DNA of 16,204 nucleotides from Flavobacteriales bacterium. GTDB lineage: Bacteria > Bacteroidota > Bacteroidia > Flavobacteriales_D > Sanyastnellaceae. Shown piece by piece: positions 1 through 7,405 of the stretch; the first letter of the stretch is position 1, and every line of letters begins with the position of its first letter. The notes under the pieces were generated by a model. That model had not been told where the DNA came from. It searched no databases and was given only the letters and a program-made list of their open reading frames with translations. The stretch covers positions 1-16,204 of the forward strand of contig JAPKBK010000015.1 in assembly GCA_028823435.1 (NCBI GenBank), in the 5' to 3' direction. Position numbers and translations under genes: made by a program.

Positions 1-104
1 CTTGACGCTTGAACGTCCTTAGCAGCTTGAACAGGCATTTTAACCTGTGCGTTTGCGAGTGTCCCTATGAACATCGCGGAAATTAAAAAGTATATTTGCT
101 TCAT
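1..104 (-). CDS. Secreted protein, N-terminal fragment (cut by window edge)
   Basis: Only the first 34 codons are inside the window; the gene continues past base 1. The start is the ATG at 104-102. The translation opens with a typical Sec signal peptide: MKQ, a hydrophobic stretch (IYFLISAMFIGTL), then ANA followed by Q, a good signal peptidase I site after residue 19. The mature part begins QVKMPVQAAKDVQAS, with a small repeated VQA-A/S unit that corresponds to the 8-base direct repeat GCTTGAAC at 7-14 and 25-32. A strong promoter candidate lies just upstream (145-175), so this is a real gene start, transcribed in the same direction as gcvP but probably separately. The product family cannot be recognised from so few residues. 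It is exported to the periplasm or beyond. Confidence 0.75.
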   Translation of the reverse strand, partial: MKQIYFLISAMFIGTLANAQVKMPVQAAKDVQAS

Positions 105-144
105 ATTGAGCCTGTTATATGTGTTTATAAAACGAGTTAGTCCG

Positions 145-175
145 CAAATATAAAGCGGTAAGTGCTTGATACAAA
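145..175 (-). promoter_or_regulatory. Bacteroidota-type promoter for the secreted-protein gene
   Basis: On the minus strand the -7 element TATATTTG (152-145) matches the TAnnTTTG consensus exactly and is followed by C. A -33 element TTTG (175-172) sits 19 bases upstream, the expected spacing. Transcription would start near 138-140, giving a leader of about 35 bases before the ATG at 104. It lies in the 95-base gap after the gcvP stop. Confidence 0.7.
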
Positions 176-199
176 TGTTTATTATCTACTTGATAAGTA

Positions 200-3082
200 T
201 CACATGTGAATAGCTTCTGCTTCATCATCAATAAAATCAGAAATTGGTGGACAGCTACAGATTAAGTTTCTGTCTCCATAAGTGTCATTTACACGTGCCA
301 CTGGCGCCCAAAACTTTCGTGTTTTCAGTCCTTCAACTGGGTACACGGCCATTTCTCTTGAATATGGATGAGACCAGTCTGAAGCAGTCGCTTCGGAGAT
401 TGTATGAGGTGCCATTTTCAAGACGTTGTCGGCGATATCTACCTCGCCATTTTCGATTGATCTTATTTCTTCTCGGATGCTTATTAAGGCATCCACAAAT
501 CGATCTAATTCTTCTTTAGACTCGCTTTCTGTAGGTTCGATCATCATCGTTCCTGCAACCGGCCAGGACATCGTTGGGGCATGAAAACCATAATCAATAA
601 GACGTTTGGCGATATCTGTGACTTCTACCCCACACGATTTAAATGAACGGCAATCAATAATCATTTCATGCGCAACAGTATTGTTGCTTCCTTGATATAG
701 AATATCGTAAGATCCTTCAAGACGTACTTTGAGATAGTTTGCGTTTAAAATAGCCACTTCTGTCGCTTGGGTGACTCCTTTCTGACCCAACATACGTAAG
801 TAAGCATAGGGCACGAGGCTTATAAGCGCACTTCCGAAAGGTGCAGAGCTCACAGCAGAAATAGATTTCTCACCGCCTTTATGCACGATGCAGTGTCCAG
901 GTAGAAAAGGTGTTAAATGCTTGGCGACTCCTATGGGACCTACACCGGGTCCACCTCCACCATGGGGAATCGCAAATGTCTTGTGAAGGTTGAGGTGACA
1001 AACATCCGAACCGATAATCCCTGGACTTGTAAGCCCTACTTGAGCATTCATATTTGCGCCATCCATATACACTTGTCCACCGTGAGCGTGAATGGTCTCT
1101 GTGATTTCTAAAATCCCTTCCTCATACACGCCATGCGTGGAAGGGTAGGTAATCATGATTGCACTTAGATTTTCACTGTGTAGTGCTGCCTTCATTTTGA
1201 GGTCTTCTATATCGATATCCCCATTTTCCTGACAACCTACGACGACGATACTTAATCCAGCCATGACTGCACTGGCTGGATTTGTGCCATGCGCACTGGA
1301 AGGAATAAGACACACCTTTCTATGTCCCTCCCCACGGCTTGCATGGTAGGCCTGAATCACTAACATCCCCGTATACTCACCATTGGCACCGCTGTTTGGT
1401 TGTAGCGTAACGCGATCAAATCCAGTGATTTCAGCCAAATCTTCTTCTAGATTTTTCAGGATTTCTATCATCCCACTCGCTTGATCTGGTGGGCAGAACG
1501 GATGAAGCTCGGCGAATTTATACCATGCAATAGGGAGAAGTTCTGTCGCTGCGTTAAGTTTCATCGTACAAGACCCCAAAGGCATCATGCCATGTACCAA
1601 AGAGAAATCTTTGTTCTCAAGATATTTAATATATCTCATCATGGCCGTTTCAGACCTGTAAGAATTAAAGACGACATGATTTAAATAGTTGACCTCGCGA
1701 TAGAGGGTGCCGAAAAAGGCACGGTCGATGCCAACACCTCGTACAACGGGGACCCCAAATGCTGAACAAAGATTTGTAAGGTCTTCAATATTTGTTCTTT
1801 CATTGAGAGAGACACCTACATGCTCTCCATCGTTAAAGTAACGGAGGTTAATCTTGAGTGCCGTTGCTCTCGCAATTAAAGAATTGATCTCATCTTCGCC
1901 TCCTTTAACGTGAATTTTAAGTGTGTCAAAGTAGCAGTGGTTGACGACTGTCATTCCCGAGTTTGAGCCCAAAGCAGTAGCGAGTGATTTCGTCCGCTTG
2001 TGAATCCTCTCAGCAATCGCTCTGAGGCCATGCGGCCCATGATAAACGGCGTACATCGATGCCATAACTGCAAGGAGGGCCTGGGCAGTACAAATATTTG
2101 AGGTTGCTTTATCCCGGCGAATATGTTGCTCTCTGGTTTGTAACGCCATTCTCAAAGCAGGGTTTCCGCTTCGGTCAATACTCACCCCGATTATTCTGCC
2201 AGGAAAGTTTCTCTTGTAGCTCTCATCAGCGGCAAAAAATGCGGCATGAGGCCCACCATAACCCATCGGAACACCAAATCTTTGTGAGCTTCCGACCACG
2301 ACATCGGCCCCCATTTCGCCTGGACTCTTCAACATAAGAAGGGCCATGAGATCAGTTGCCATCACCACTTTGACGTCTGATTCATGTGCCAAAGAAACCA
2401 AATCCTCAAGATTTTCAGCTTCTCCATTCGCATCCGGGTATTGCAACAAGCAGCCGTACATGTCATCTGAAAACATCCACTCCGAACGTGGAAGTTGAAG
2501 GAGATTTATCCCCATAGACGACGCTCTGGTCTTCATCACATCAAAAGTCTGGGGATAAACAGCTGTGTCAACCAGAAAGGTGTTTGCACCGGCTTTTGCT
2601 TGCTTTCTAGGTCGCGCAGAAAACAGCATCGCCATCGCTTCTGCAGCTGCCGTGCCCTCGTCTAACAACGACGCATTTGCCATTTCCTTTCCAGTAAGAT
2701 CACACACCACTGTTTGGAAATTTAACAACGCTTCAAGTCGGCCTTGAGCAATCTCGGCTTGATAAGGCGTATACGCTGTATACCAACCCGGATTCTCCAA
2801 AACATTGCGACGTATGACGCTGGGAACTTCGGTGGGGTAATACCCCATCCCTATATAATTTCGAAACGTTGCATTTTTTGAAGCGAGTTCATCTAGATGT
2901 TCTAGATACTCGCTTTCAGTCAATGCGATCGGGAGATTTAACGGTACCCTAAGTCGTATCGCCGCAGGAACGGTTTTGTCAATGAGTTCATCAATTGAAC
3001 CGCAGCCAATGGCTGAGAGCATTGATTTTTGGTCTTCAAAACGAGGACCCATATGCCTTGAGGCAAAACTTCCAATTTCCAT
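200..3082 (-). CDS. gcvP: Glycine dehydrogenase (decarboxylating), P-protein of the glycine cleavage system
   Basis: This PLP enzyme decarboxylates glycine and passes the aminomethyl group to the lipoyl arm of H-protein (GcvH), feeding one-carbon units to tetrahydrofolate in the cytoplasm. The product is 960 residues, the normal length of the single-chain bacterial form (two fused PLP-fold halves). The N-terminal SFASRHMGPR block is typical. The second half has MPLGSCTMKLNA around residue 505 and the cofactor-binding HLNLHKTFAIPHGGGGPG, with the Schiff-base lysine at K701. The open frame extends upstream to a TTG at 3121, but the ATG at 3082 is preferred. It gives the family-typical N-terminus, and a promoter -7 element covers the upstream codons. 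The gene stands alone: gcvT and gcvH are not in the window. It is divergent from the UbiA-like gene, and no glycine riboswitch is apparent in the 97-base gap. Confidence 0.97.
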   Translation of the reverse strand: MEIGSFASRHMGPRFEDQKSMLSAIGCGSIDELIDKTVPAAIRLRVPLNLPIALTESEYLEHLDELASKNATFRNYIGMGYYPTEVPSVIRRNVLENPGWYTAYTPYQAEIAQGRLEALLNFQTVVCDLTGKEMANASLLDEGTAAAEAMAMLFSARPRKQAKAGANTFLVDTAVYPQTFDVMKTRASSMGINLLQLPRSEWMFSDDMYGCLLQYPDANGEAENLEDLVSLAHESDVKVVMATDLMALLMLKSPGEMGADVVVGSSQRFGVPMGYGGPHAAFFAADESYKRNFPGRIIGVSIDRSGNPALRMALQTREQHIRRDKATSNICTAQALLAVMASMYAVYHGPHGLRAIAERIHKRTKSLATALGSNSGMTVVNHCYFDTLKIHVKGGEDEINSLIARATALKINLRYFNDGEHVGVSLNERTNIEDLTNLCSAFGVPVVRGVGIDRAFFGTLYREVNYLNHVVFNSYRSETAMMRYIKYLENKDFSLVHGMMPLGSCTMKLNAATELLPIAWYKFAELHPFCPPDQASGMIEILKNLEEDLAEITGFDRVTLQPNSGANGEYTGMLVIQAYHASRGEGHRKVCLIPSSAHGTNPASAVMAGLSIVVVGCQENGDIDIEDLKMKAALHSENLSAIMITYPSTHGVYEEGILEITETIHAHGGQVYMDGANMNAQVGLTSPGIIGSDVCHLNLHKTFAIPHGGGGPGVGPIGVAKHLTPFLPGHCIVHKGGEKSISAVSSAPFGSALISLVPYAYLRMLGQKGVTQATEVAILNANYLKVRLEGSYDILYQGSNNTVAHEMIIDCRSFKSCGVEVTDIAKRLIDYGFHAPTMSWPVAGTMMIEPTESESKEELDRFVDALISIREEIRSIENGEVDIADNVLKMAPHTISEATASDWSHPYSREMAVYPVEGLKTRKFWAPVARVNDTYGDRNLICSCPPISDFIDDEAEAIHM

Positions 3083-3118
3083 ATGAAGAAATGTAAAAAT
3101 TGAGCAAATAAAAAAAAG

Positions 3119-3126
3119 CAAATATA
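3119..3126 (-). promoter_or_regulatory. Candidate -7 promoter element for gcvP
   Basis: On the minus strand TATATTTG followed by C is an exact match to the Bacteroidota TAnnTTTG -7 element. It lies 36 bases before the ATG at 3082, implying a leader of about 30 bases. I see no TTG at the expected -33 spacing, so this is weaker than the promoter at 145-175. The element covers the alternative TTG start at 3121, which argues against that start. Confidence 0.5.
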
Positions 3127-3179
3127 TCTTGAAGGTTGCGAAACATCATCTTTAGATATGAATTTCTCACCTTTGCATC

Positions 3180-4028
3180 ATGCGACTTATTAAGATCCTG
3201 GGGTTTTCTCATATTATCATAGCACTGGGGGCCGGAGTAACAGTGTATTTGTCTGGATTTGCATTGGGCTTGGAAGGGGCGTTTTTTCATGCTGCATTGA
3301 TTGTTGGCGCCTTAACAGGACTGGGATACACATCACAACGTTTCATAAAAACCATGTTTTTTCCATCATCTGCTCCCGCAGAAAGAAATGCATATATAAA
3401 ACGTTACGGGATAAGGTTGTTCATTATTTGGGCCGCAATCGTGTCTGCTGCTTTTTTATTTACGGATGTTACGTTCTCCAGTTCGACGCTTATCGTGGGC
3501 ATCTTTTTAATCACAACAGGGCTTATGTATGCATTGGTTCCTGTGAGAGAAATTCCCCATTTAAAATTGCCACTCATTTCTTTGGTGTGGGCCATTGCCA
3601 CGGTCATACTCCCGGTTTACTTAACTGGTTTAGAAGATGATATTGATATGTATACCGTGTTTGCCGTCGTCCTTGCGCGGGGATTATTTATTGCGGGACT
3701 TACCATTCCTTTCGATGTGAGAGATCTGGACATAGACAGGTTAGACATGAAAACTTTGCCTCAAACAATTGGGGTGGCTTCATCGTTATACTGGGCGATG
3801 ATTCTCGTCGGATCTTCGGCAATTTTGTGGTTTGGTCTCGCTGCCTCACACACAATTAATGGTTATGTGGGCATTGCTTTAGGCATCCATGCAGCCGTTA
3901 CAATACCCTTCGTTTCGCCCCATTTTGCTGGGATAAATCGACATGAAACATATCACACCATTGTTCTCGACGGCATCCTTGTTGTACAGATTTTTGCTTT
4001 ACCGATAAGCGCGCTCTGTTTCATTTAG
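3180..4028 (+). CDS. UbiA/MenA-like prenyltransferase-family membrane protein lacking the first Asp-rich motif
   Basis: A 282-residue polytopic membrane protein with about nine hydrophobic segments (roughly 8-28, 32-52, 76-94, 101-121, 128-148, 157-177, 200-222, 226-246, 261-281). Between the sixth and seventh segments, residues 178-195 read FDVRDLDIDRLDMKTLPQ. This is very like the second aspartate-rich motif of MenA/UbiA enzymes (DxxDxxxD, then K/R-T-L), with D179, D182 and D186. UbiA enzymes transfer prenyl groups to aromatic acceptors using two such motifs to bind Mg-diphosphate. The first motif (NDxxDxxxD), expected around residues 45-60, is absent; that stretch reads YTSQRFIKTMFF. It may be a diverged enzyme or a catalytically altered relative. 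It is followed 19 bases later by kynU, so they are probably co-transcribed. A classical ribosome-binding site is not visible. Family assignment is fairly sure; substrate is unknown. Confidence 0.75.
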   Translation: MRLIKILGFSHIIIALGAGVTVYLSGFALGLEGAFFHAALIVGALTGLGYTSQRFIKTMFFPSSAPAERNAYIKRYGIRLFIIWAAIVSAAFLFTDVTFSSSTLIVGIFLITTGLMYALVPVREIPHLKLPLISLVWAIATVILPVYLTGLEDDIDMYTVFAVVLARGLFIAGLTIPFDVRDLDIDRLDMKTLPQTIGVASSLYWAMILVGSSAILWFGLAASHTINGYVGIALGIHAAVTIPFVSPHFAGINRHETYHTIVLDGILVVQIFALPISALCFI

Positions 4029-4047
4029 CATCACGTAAATTTGCACA

Positions 4048-5322
4048 ATGAAGCCCACTCTTCCAACAATAGATTCTGCGCGCGCATTAGATGCCTCTGA
4101 TCCTTTAAGTAAATTCAGAGAACAATTTATTATTCCGCAACACAACGGAAAGGACACGTTGTATTTTACAGGCAACAGTTTGGGTCTGCAGCCTCGTGAA
4201 GCCTCTAAGACTTTACAGATAGAACTTGATGATTGGGCTGAATTAGGCGTAGAGGGTCACTTCCGCGCACGACATCCATGGATGCATTATCACGAACTTT
4301 TCAGTGAAAGGCTGGCGCCCATTATGGGGGCCGAGCCATCTGAGGTTATCGCGATGAACGCGCTAACTGTCAACCTGCACCTTTTACTCGTCAGCTTTTA
4401 CCGTCCATCAGAAAAGCGTACGAAGATTATCTGTGAACTTAAAGCGTTCCCTTCGGATCGATATACGCTTGTAAGCCAAATTCGTTTTCATGGGGGCAAT
4501 CCAGATGAAGATCTTATAGAAATTGCACCAAGAGAAGGAGAACACCTGCTTCGGATAGAAGATATTGAAAAAGCGATTTTTGATGCCGGAGATACGCTCG
4601 CAACTGTGATGATCGGTGGGGTTAATTATTACAATGGACAGTTGCATCATCTTGAACGAATCACAAAAGCGGCACATCAAGTCGGTGCGCTTTGTGGATT
4701 CGACCTCGCGCATGGTGTAGGCAATGTGCCATTCAAACTGCATGATTGGGGCGTAGATTTTGCGTGTTGGTGCAGTTATAAATATTTGAACTCCGGTCCT
4801 GGCGCAGTTGGGGGTGCTTTCATACATAAGCGTCATCACACTTCTGAACTTCCACGTTTTGAAGGGTGGTGGGGTCACGATAAGAATTCGCGATTTAAGA
4901 TGGGGCCAGACTATGCAAGTATGGGGACCGCCGAATCATGGCAACTTAGCAATGCCCCCGTTCTGAACATGGCAATTCACAAGCTTTCCCTTGATATTTT
5001 TGAATCTGCTGGAGGAATTGACGCCTTGCGAGAAAGATCCATTCGACTCACTTCATTTTTAGAAAAAACGATTCATGCTGTCGCATCTGTGACAGAAACA
5101 GACCTGGAAATCCTCACCCCTTCAAATCCCGAGGAACGAGGATGTCAACTTAGCATCGTTGCACATGGACAGGGTCGTGATCTTTACGACACGCTTTCTG
5201 CTTCGGGTGTCGTCGTTGACTGGCGTGAACCAGACGTTATTAGAATGGCGCCTGTGCCACTGTATAATTCTTTTGAGGATATTGCACGGTTTGGACACAT
5301 CCTCACTGATGCAATAAAATGA
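4048..5322 (+). CDS. kynU: Kynureninase
   Basis: A PLP-dependent hydrolase of the cytoplasm that splits kynurenine to anthranilate plus alanine, or 3-hydroxykynurenine to 3-hydroxyanthranilate, in tryptophan degradation and de novo NAD synthesis. The 424 residues fit the family. Visible landmarks are TGNSLGLQP at 41-49, the cofactor aspartate and histidine in GFDLAHGVGN (D219, H222), the Schiff-base lysine in CSYKYLNSGPGA (K245), and FEGWWGHD plus the MGTAESWQLSNAP segment typical of the active site. The start ATG lies 19 bases after the UbiA-like stop, suggesting one operon. Kynurenine 3-monooxygenase, a frequent neighbour, is not next door: the next gene converges from the minus strand, with its stop 32 bases away. 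Assignment is firm. Confidence 0.96.
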   Translation: MKPTLPTIDSARALDASDPLSKFREQFIIPQHNGKDTLYFTGNSLGLQPREASKTLQIELDDWAELGVEGHFRARHPWMHYHELFSERLAPIMGAEPSEVIAMNALTVNLHLLLVSFYRPSEKRTKIICELKAFPSDRYTLVSQIRFHGGNPDEDLIEIAPREGEHLLRIEDIEKAIFDAGDTLATVMIGGVNYYNGQLHHLERITKAAHQVGALCGFDLAHGVGNVPFKLHDWGVDFACWCSYKYLNSGPGAVGGAFIHKRHHTSELPRFEGWWGHDKNSRFKMGPDYASMGTAESWQLSNAPVLNMAIHKLSLDIFESAGGIDALRERSIRLTSFLEKTIHAVASVTETDLEILTPSNPEERGCQLSIVAHGQGRDLYDTLSASGVVVDWREPDVIRMAPVPLYNSFEDIARFGHILTDAIK

Positions 5323-5354
5323 ATCGATAGCGCAGACTAATGAAAACGGACTTC

Positions 5355-6920
5355 CTAGTCTAGCCATTCTATTTGGTGGCGCCAATCTGCTTTCACTTTC
5401 ACCTTTGTATTCAACATTTGGGCGGCTTCTGGAGACTTCCAATTGGACAGGCTCACAGATTCCCAAGATCCATTTTTATTTGAATCCCCTTTCCATTTTA
5501 AGCTGTAAGTCCCTGGTGTAAGATCTTTAAAAATGGCTGGGTGACCTTCGGTTAACTCCATTTCTTTTGTCACTTCTCCATTTGCAGCAAGAAGTTGTAG
5601 CCATCCTTCCTTATAAATGAGCACCTCTATTTCTCCGAGCTCGTTGCTTTGAAAGATGCCCCATTTAAAAGATGAAGTGTCCTGCAACTCCTGCGCTCCT
5701 TGACCTTGCACAGCCCCGGGCATAAGCATGATGTCGAAACTGTTTCCTCTTGTAAACGGACCTGCGATTTCGATTGAAAACGGATCGTTTTCTTTTGTCC
5801 AAATCGAATCTATCTGAACCTCTAAAGAATCCATCCCCGTGACTACAAAGAGACTGTCAACAGTCCCTTCTATTGGTCGCGTAAATTGAATTTCAACTTT
5901 ATTGGGGGTCACGATTTTTCCGCCCGGGCCTTGTGTGGCTTCAAAACGTACCGCATCCACAACCTTTATTTCAGAAACAACTAAAGTGTCTATGCCAGAC
6001 CAAACCACAGAATCGTTTTCGATGTCATCTCCCCATGCCCACATATTCACCCCTTCGGAATGGCGCTTTTGTCCCCCTACAGATACAGAGTCACTGGGCG
6101 TAAAATTCTGACTCATTTCTATTTGGACCAGGCCCAAAGAATCCTTCACAGATTGAACAAAATATTTGACGACAGACACCGGGGTAGCCTGCATCCTCAT
6201 GTTGCTTTTCAGACTATCATGTCCTGTGACCTCTATGATATCCTCGTAAATCCCCAATGACTCCCCTGTGGTCCAATGATAGTTTCTGTCTTGATCATCA
6301 ACGGACATCACTCTGTAATTTCCCACAGGCAAATACCTAATCGTGAAGCGTCCTTGCGCATCTGTGGTTCCAATAAATTGCGGCTTGATCCCTGTTGCGA
6401 TAGAATCCACTGTCACTTCTGAATCAAACAAGAAAATTCTCACCCCTGACATCGCAGACCCAGAAAAAGCATCCACAACGGCACCACTTAAAGACAGGGT
6501 GTCCAAATCCGCTCCCGTAGAGAAAGCATGTATAAAGTTCTTCGTGGGATTCCCTTCGTGGAGATCAATCACCGCGTCCCCAAATTGAAACACGTAGGTC
6601 GCATCGTCAATTAATGGCTCAAGCCAAGTAAATGTGACTGTTTTACCCCGCATACGCCACTCAATCGGTGTTGAGAGGGGGGGTGAAATAAGGAGCTGTG
6701 AACTAAGCCCGCGCACATTGACATATTCATCGAATATCACTTCAATCGTTCCGCCTGCGTCGACGGAAACATCTGTTGAGCCAAGTGCTGGAGATATTGA
6801 CATTATTTCTGGAGGCATTATGTCAATCTCACCGCCAGATGGAACGCCCAGTTGAGCACATGACATGGTGAGGAGATAAAGAAATATTATTCCTGAAATA
6901 CGTGTGCCTATCTGCGCCAT
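5355..6920 (-). CDS. Ig-like (Big_5-type) domain lipoprotein
   Basis: The product is 521 residues with a lipoprotein signal peptide. A hydrophobic stretch at 9-18 is followed by LTMSC, so C21 would be lipidated; the -3 position is Thr rather than Leu, a loose lipobox of the sort seen in Bacteroidota. Domains in order: residues about 36-137 resemble a bacterial Ig-like fold (PPEIMSISPALGSTDV, then a strand-rich region ending FIHAFSTG). Residues about 143-215 resemble a carboxypeptidase-regulatory-like/transthyretin-type beta domain (SGAVVDAFSGSAMSGV, then LPVGNYRVMSVDDQDRNY). A long beta-rich middle follows. The C-terminus has LTPGTYSLKWKGDSNKNGSW, a DxNxNG loop common at the end of this lipoprotein family. 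It is likely anchored in the outer membrane. The function is unknown; a cell-envelope or assembly role is inference. Its start overlaps the end of the fRMsr gene by 13 bases, so they are probably translationally coupled. Confidence 0.8.
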   Translation of the reverse strand: MAQIGTRISGIIFLYLLTMSCAQLGVPSGGEIDIMPPEIMSISPALGSTDVSVDAGGTIEVIFDEYVNVRGLSSQLLISPPLSTPIEWRMRGKTVTFTWLEPLIDDATYVFQFGDAVIDLHEGNPTKNFIHAFSTGADLDTLSLSGAVVDAFSGSAMSGVRIFLFDSEVTVDSIATGIKPQFIGTTDAQGRFTIRYLPVGNYRVMSVDDQDRNYHWTTGESLGIYEDIIEVTGHDSLKSNMRMQATPVSVVKYFVQSVKDSLGLVQIEMSQNFTPSDSVSVGGQKRHSEGVNMWAWGDDIENDSVVWSGIDTLVVSEIKVVDAVRFEATQGPGGKIVTPNKVEIQFTRPIEGTVDSLFVVTGMDSLEVQIDSIWTKENDPFSIEIAGPFTRGNSFDIMLMPGAVQGQGAQELQDTSSFKWGIFQSNELGEIEVLIYKEGWLQLLAANGEVTKEMELTEGHPAIFKDLTPGTYSLKWKGDSNKNGSWESVSLSNWKSPEAAQMLNTKVKVKADWRHQIEWLD

Positions 6921-7363
6921 TGTGCCTCAATAATTTGGACTATCTCCTCCAGAATTTCAACATCCGAAGAAGAAAAACCATTTAATTCAACACTGTCAAC
7001 ATCTAACACACCGACCACGACGCCATCACATAGAATGGGAACCACAACTTCTGATTGTGAGAGCGAACTACACGCAACATGACCTTTAAAGGACGCCACA
7101 TCGTCAATCACAATTGTTTCTTTCAGCGCCCATGATTTGGCACAAACCCCACGGCCCATACTTAACCTTGTACAGGCGACAGGCCCTTGAAACGGTCCCA
7201 GGACCAATTCGTTTTTCGTTTTATCAACGAGATAAAACCCCACCCAATGCCACGATGTCACAGCCATCAACTGGGCACTTGTGTTCGCGAGATTTGCCAC
7301 AACATTCTCCTCCCCAGCAATAAGTGCGCGAACCTGATCTACTATGTCTGATTGTAATCCCAT
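6908..7363 (-). CDS. msrC: Free methionine-(R)-sulfoxide reductase (GAF-domain fRMsr)
   Basis: A 151-residue single GAF-domain protein. fRMsr reduces free (not protein-bound) methionine-R-sulfoxide in the cytoplasm using thioredoxin. The signature is strong: WHWVGFYLVD, LGPFQGPVACTRLSMGRGVC, then FKGHVACSS, SEVVVPI and GVLDVDS. The three cysteines are C64, C74 and C98; their spacing (10 then 24) equals that of the E. coli enzyme (84, 94, 118, the last catalytic). The frame is open upstream to an ATG at 7417, inside comF. The ATG at 7363 is preferred because it gives the usual N-terminus (short helix, then ALIAGEENVVANLANTSAQL) and because a promoter lies at 7376-7405, downstream of 7417. The lipoprotein gene follows with a 13-base overlap. 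Confidence 0.92.
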   Translation of the reverse strand: MGLQSDIVDQVRALIAGEENVVANLANTSAQLMAVTSWHWVGFYLVDKTKNELVLGPFQGPVACTRLSMGRGVCAKSWALKETIVIDDVASFKGHVACSSLSQSEVVVPILCDGVVVGVLDVDSVELNGFSSSDVEILEEIVQIIEAQWRR

Positions 7364-7375
7364 CTGTGTCTGGGG

Positions 7376-7405
7376 CAAATATACTCCCTCATCAAGCCAT
7401 CGCAA
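7376..7405 (-). promoter_or_regulatory. Candidate internal promoter for fRMsr and the lipoprotein
   Basis: On the minus strand a TTG (7405-7403) is followed after exactly 19 bases by TATATTTG (7383-7376) and then C, an exact TAnnTTTG match. Most of it lies in the last codons of comF. Transcription would start near 7369-7371, only about 6-8 bases before the ATG at 7363. The fRMsr-lipoprotein pair could therefore be expressed independently of comF from an almost leaderless message. Confidence 0.6.

Noticed and set aside
187..199. TACTTGATAAGTA hairpin after gcvP as a terminator
   Set aside because: A 5-bp, AT-rich stem with a 3-base loop and no following T-run on the gcvP strand; too weak.
3083..3121. 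13-residue hydrophobic N-terminal extension on GcvP that could be read as a signal peptide
   Set aside because: It needs a TTG start lying in the promoter -7 element, and GcvP is a cytoplasmic enzyme; ATG 3082 gives the usual N-terminus.
3170..3178. CACCTTTGC before the UbiA-like gene as a -7 promoter element
   Set aside because: One mismatch, no -33 element at proper spacing, and it would start transcription at or past the ATG.
4408..4878. 156-codon minus-strand frame inside kynU
   Set aside because: Shadow of kynU; low-complexity mixed residues with no recognisable domain.
5334..5361. AGACTA / TAGTCT inverted repeat between the kynU and lipoprotein stops as a bidirectional terminator
   Set aside because: Only 6 base pairs with a 16-base loop, and no T-run on either side.
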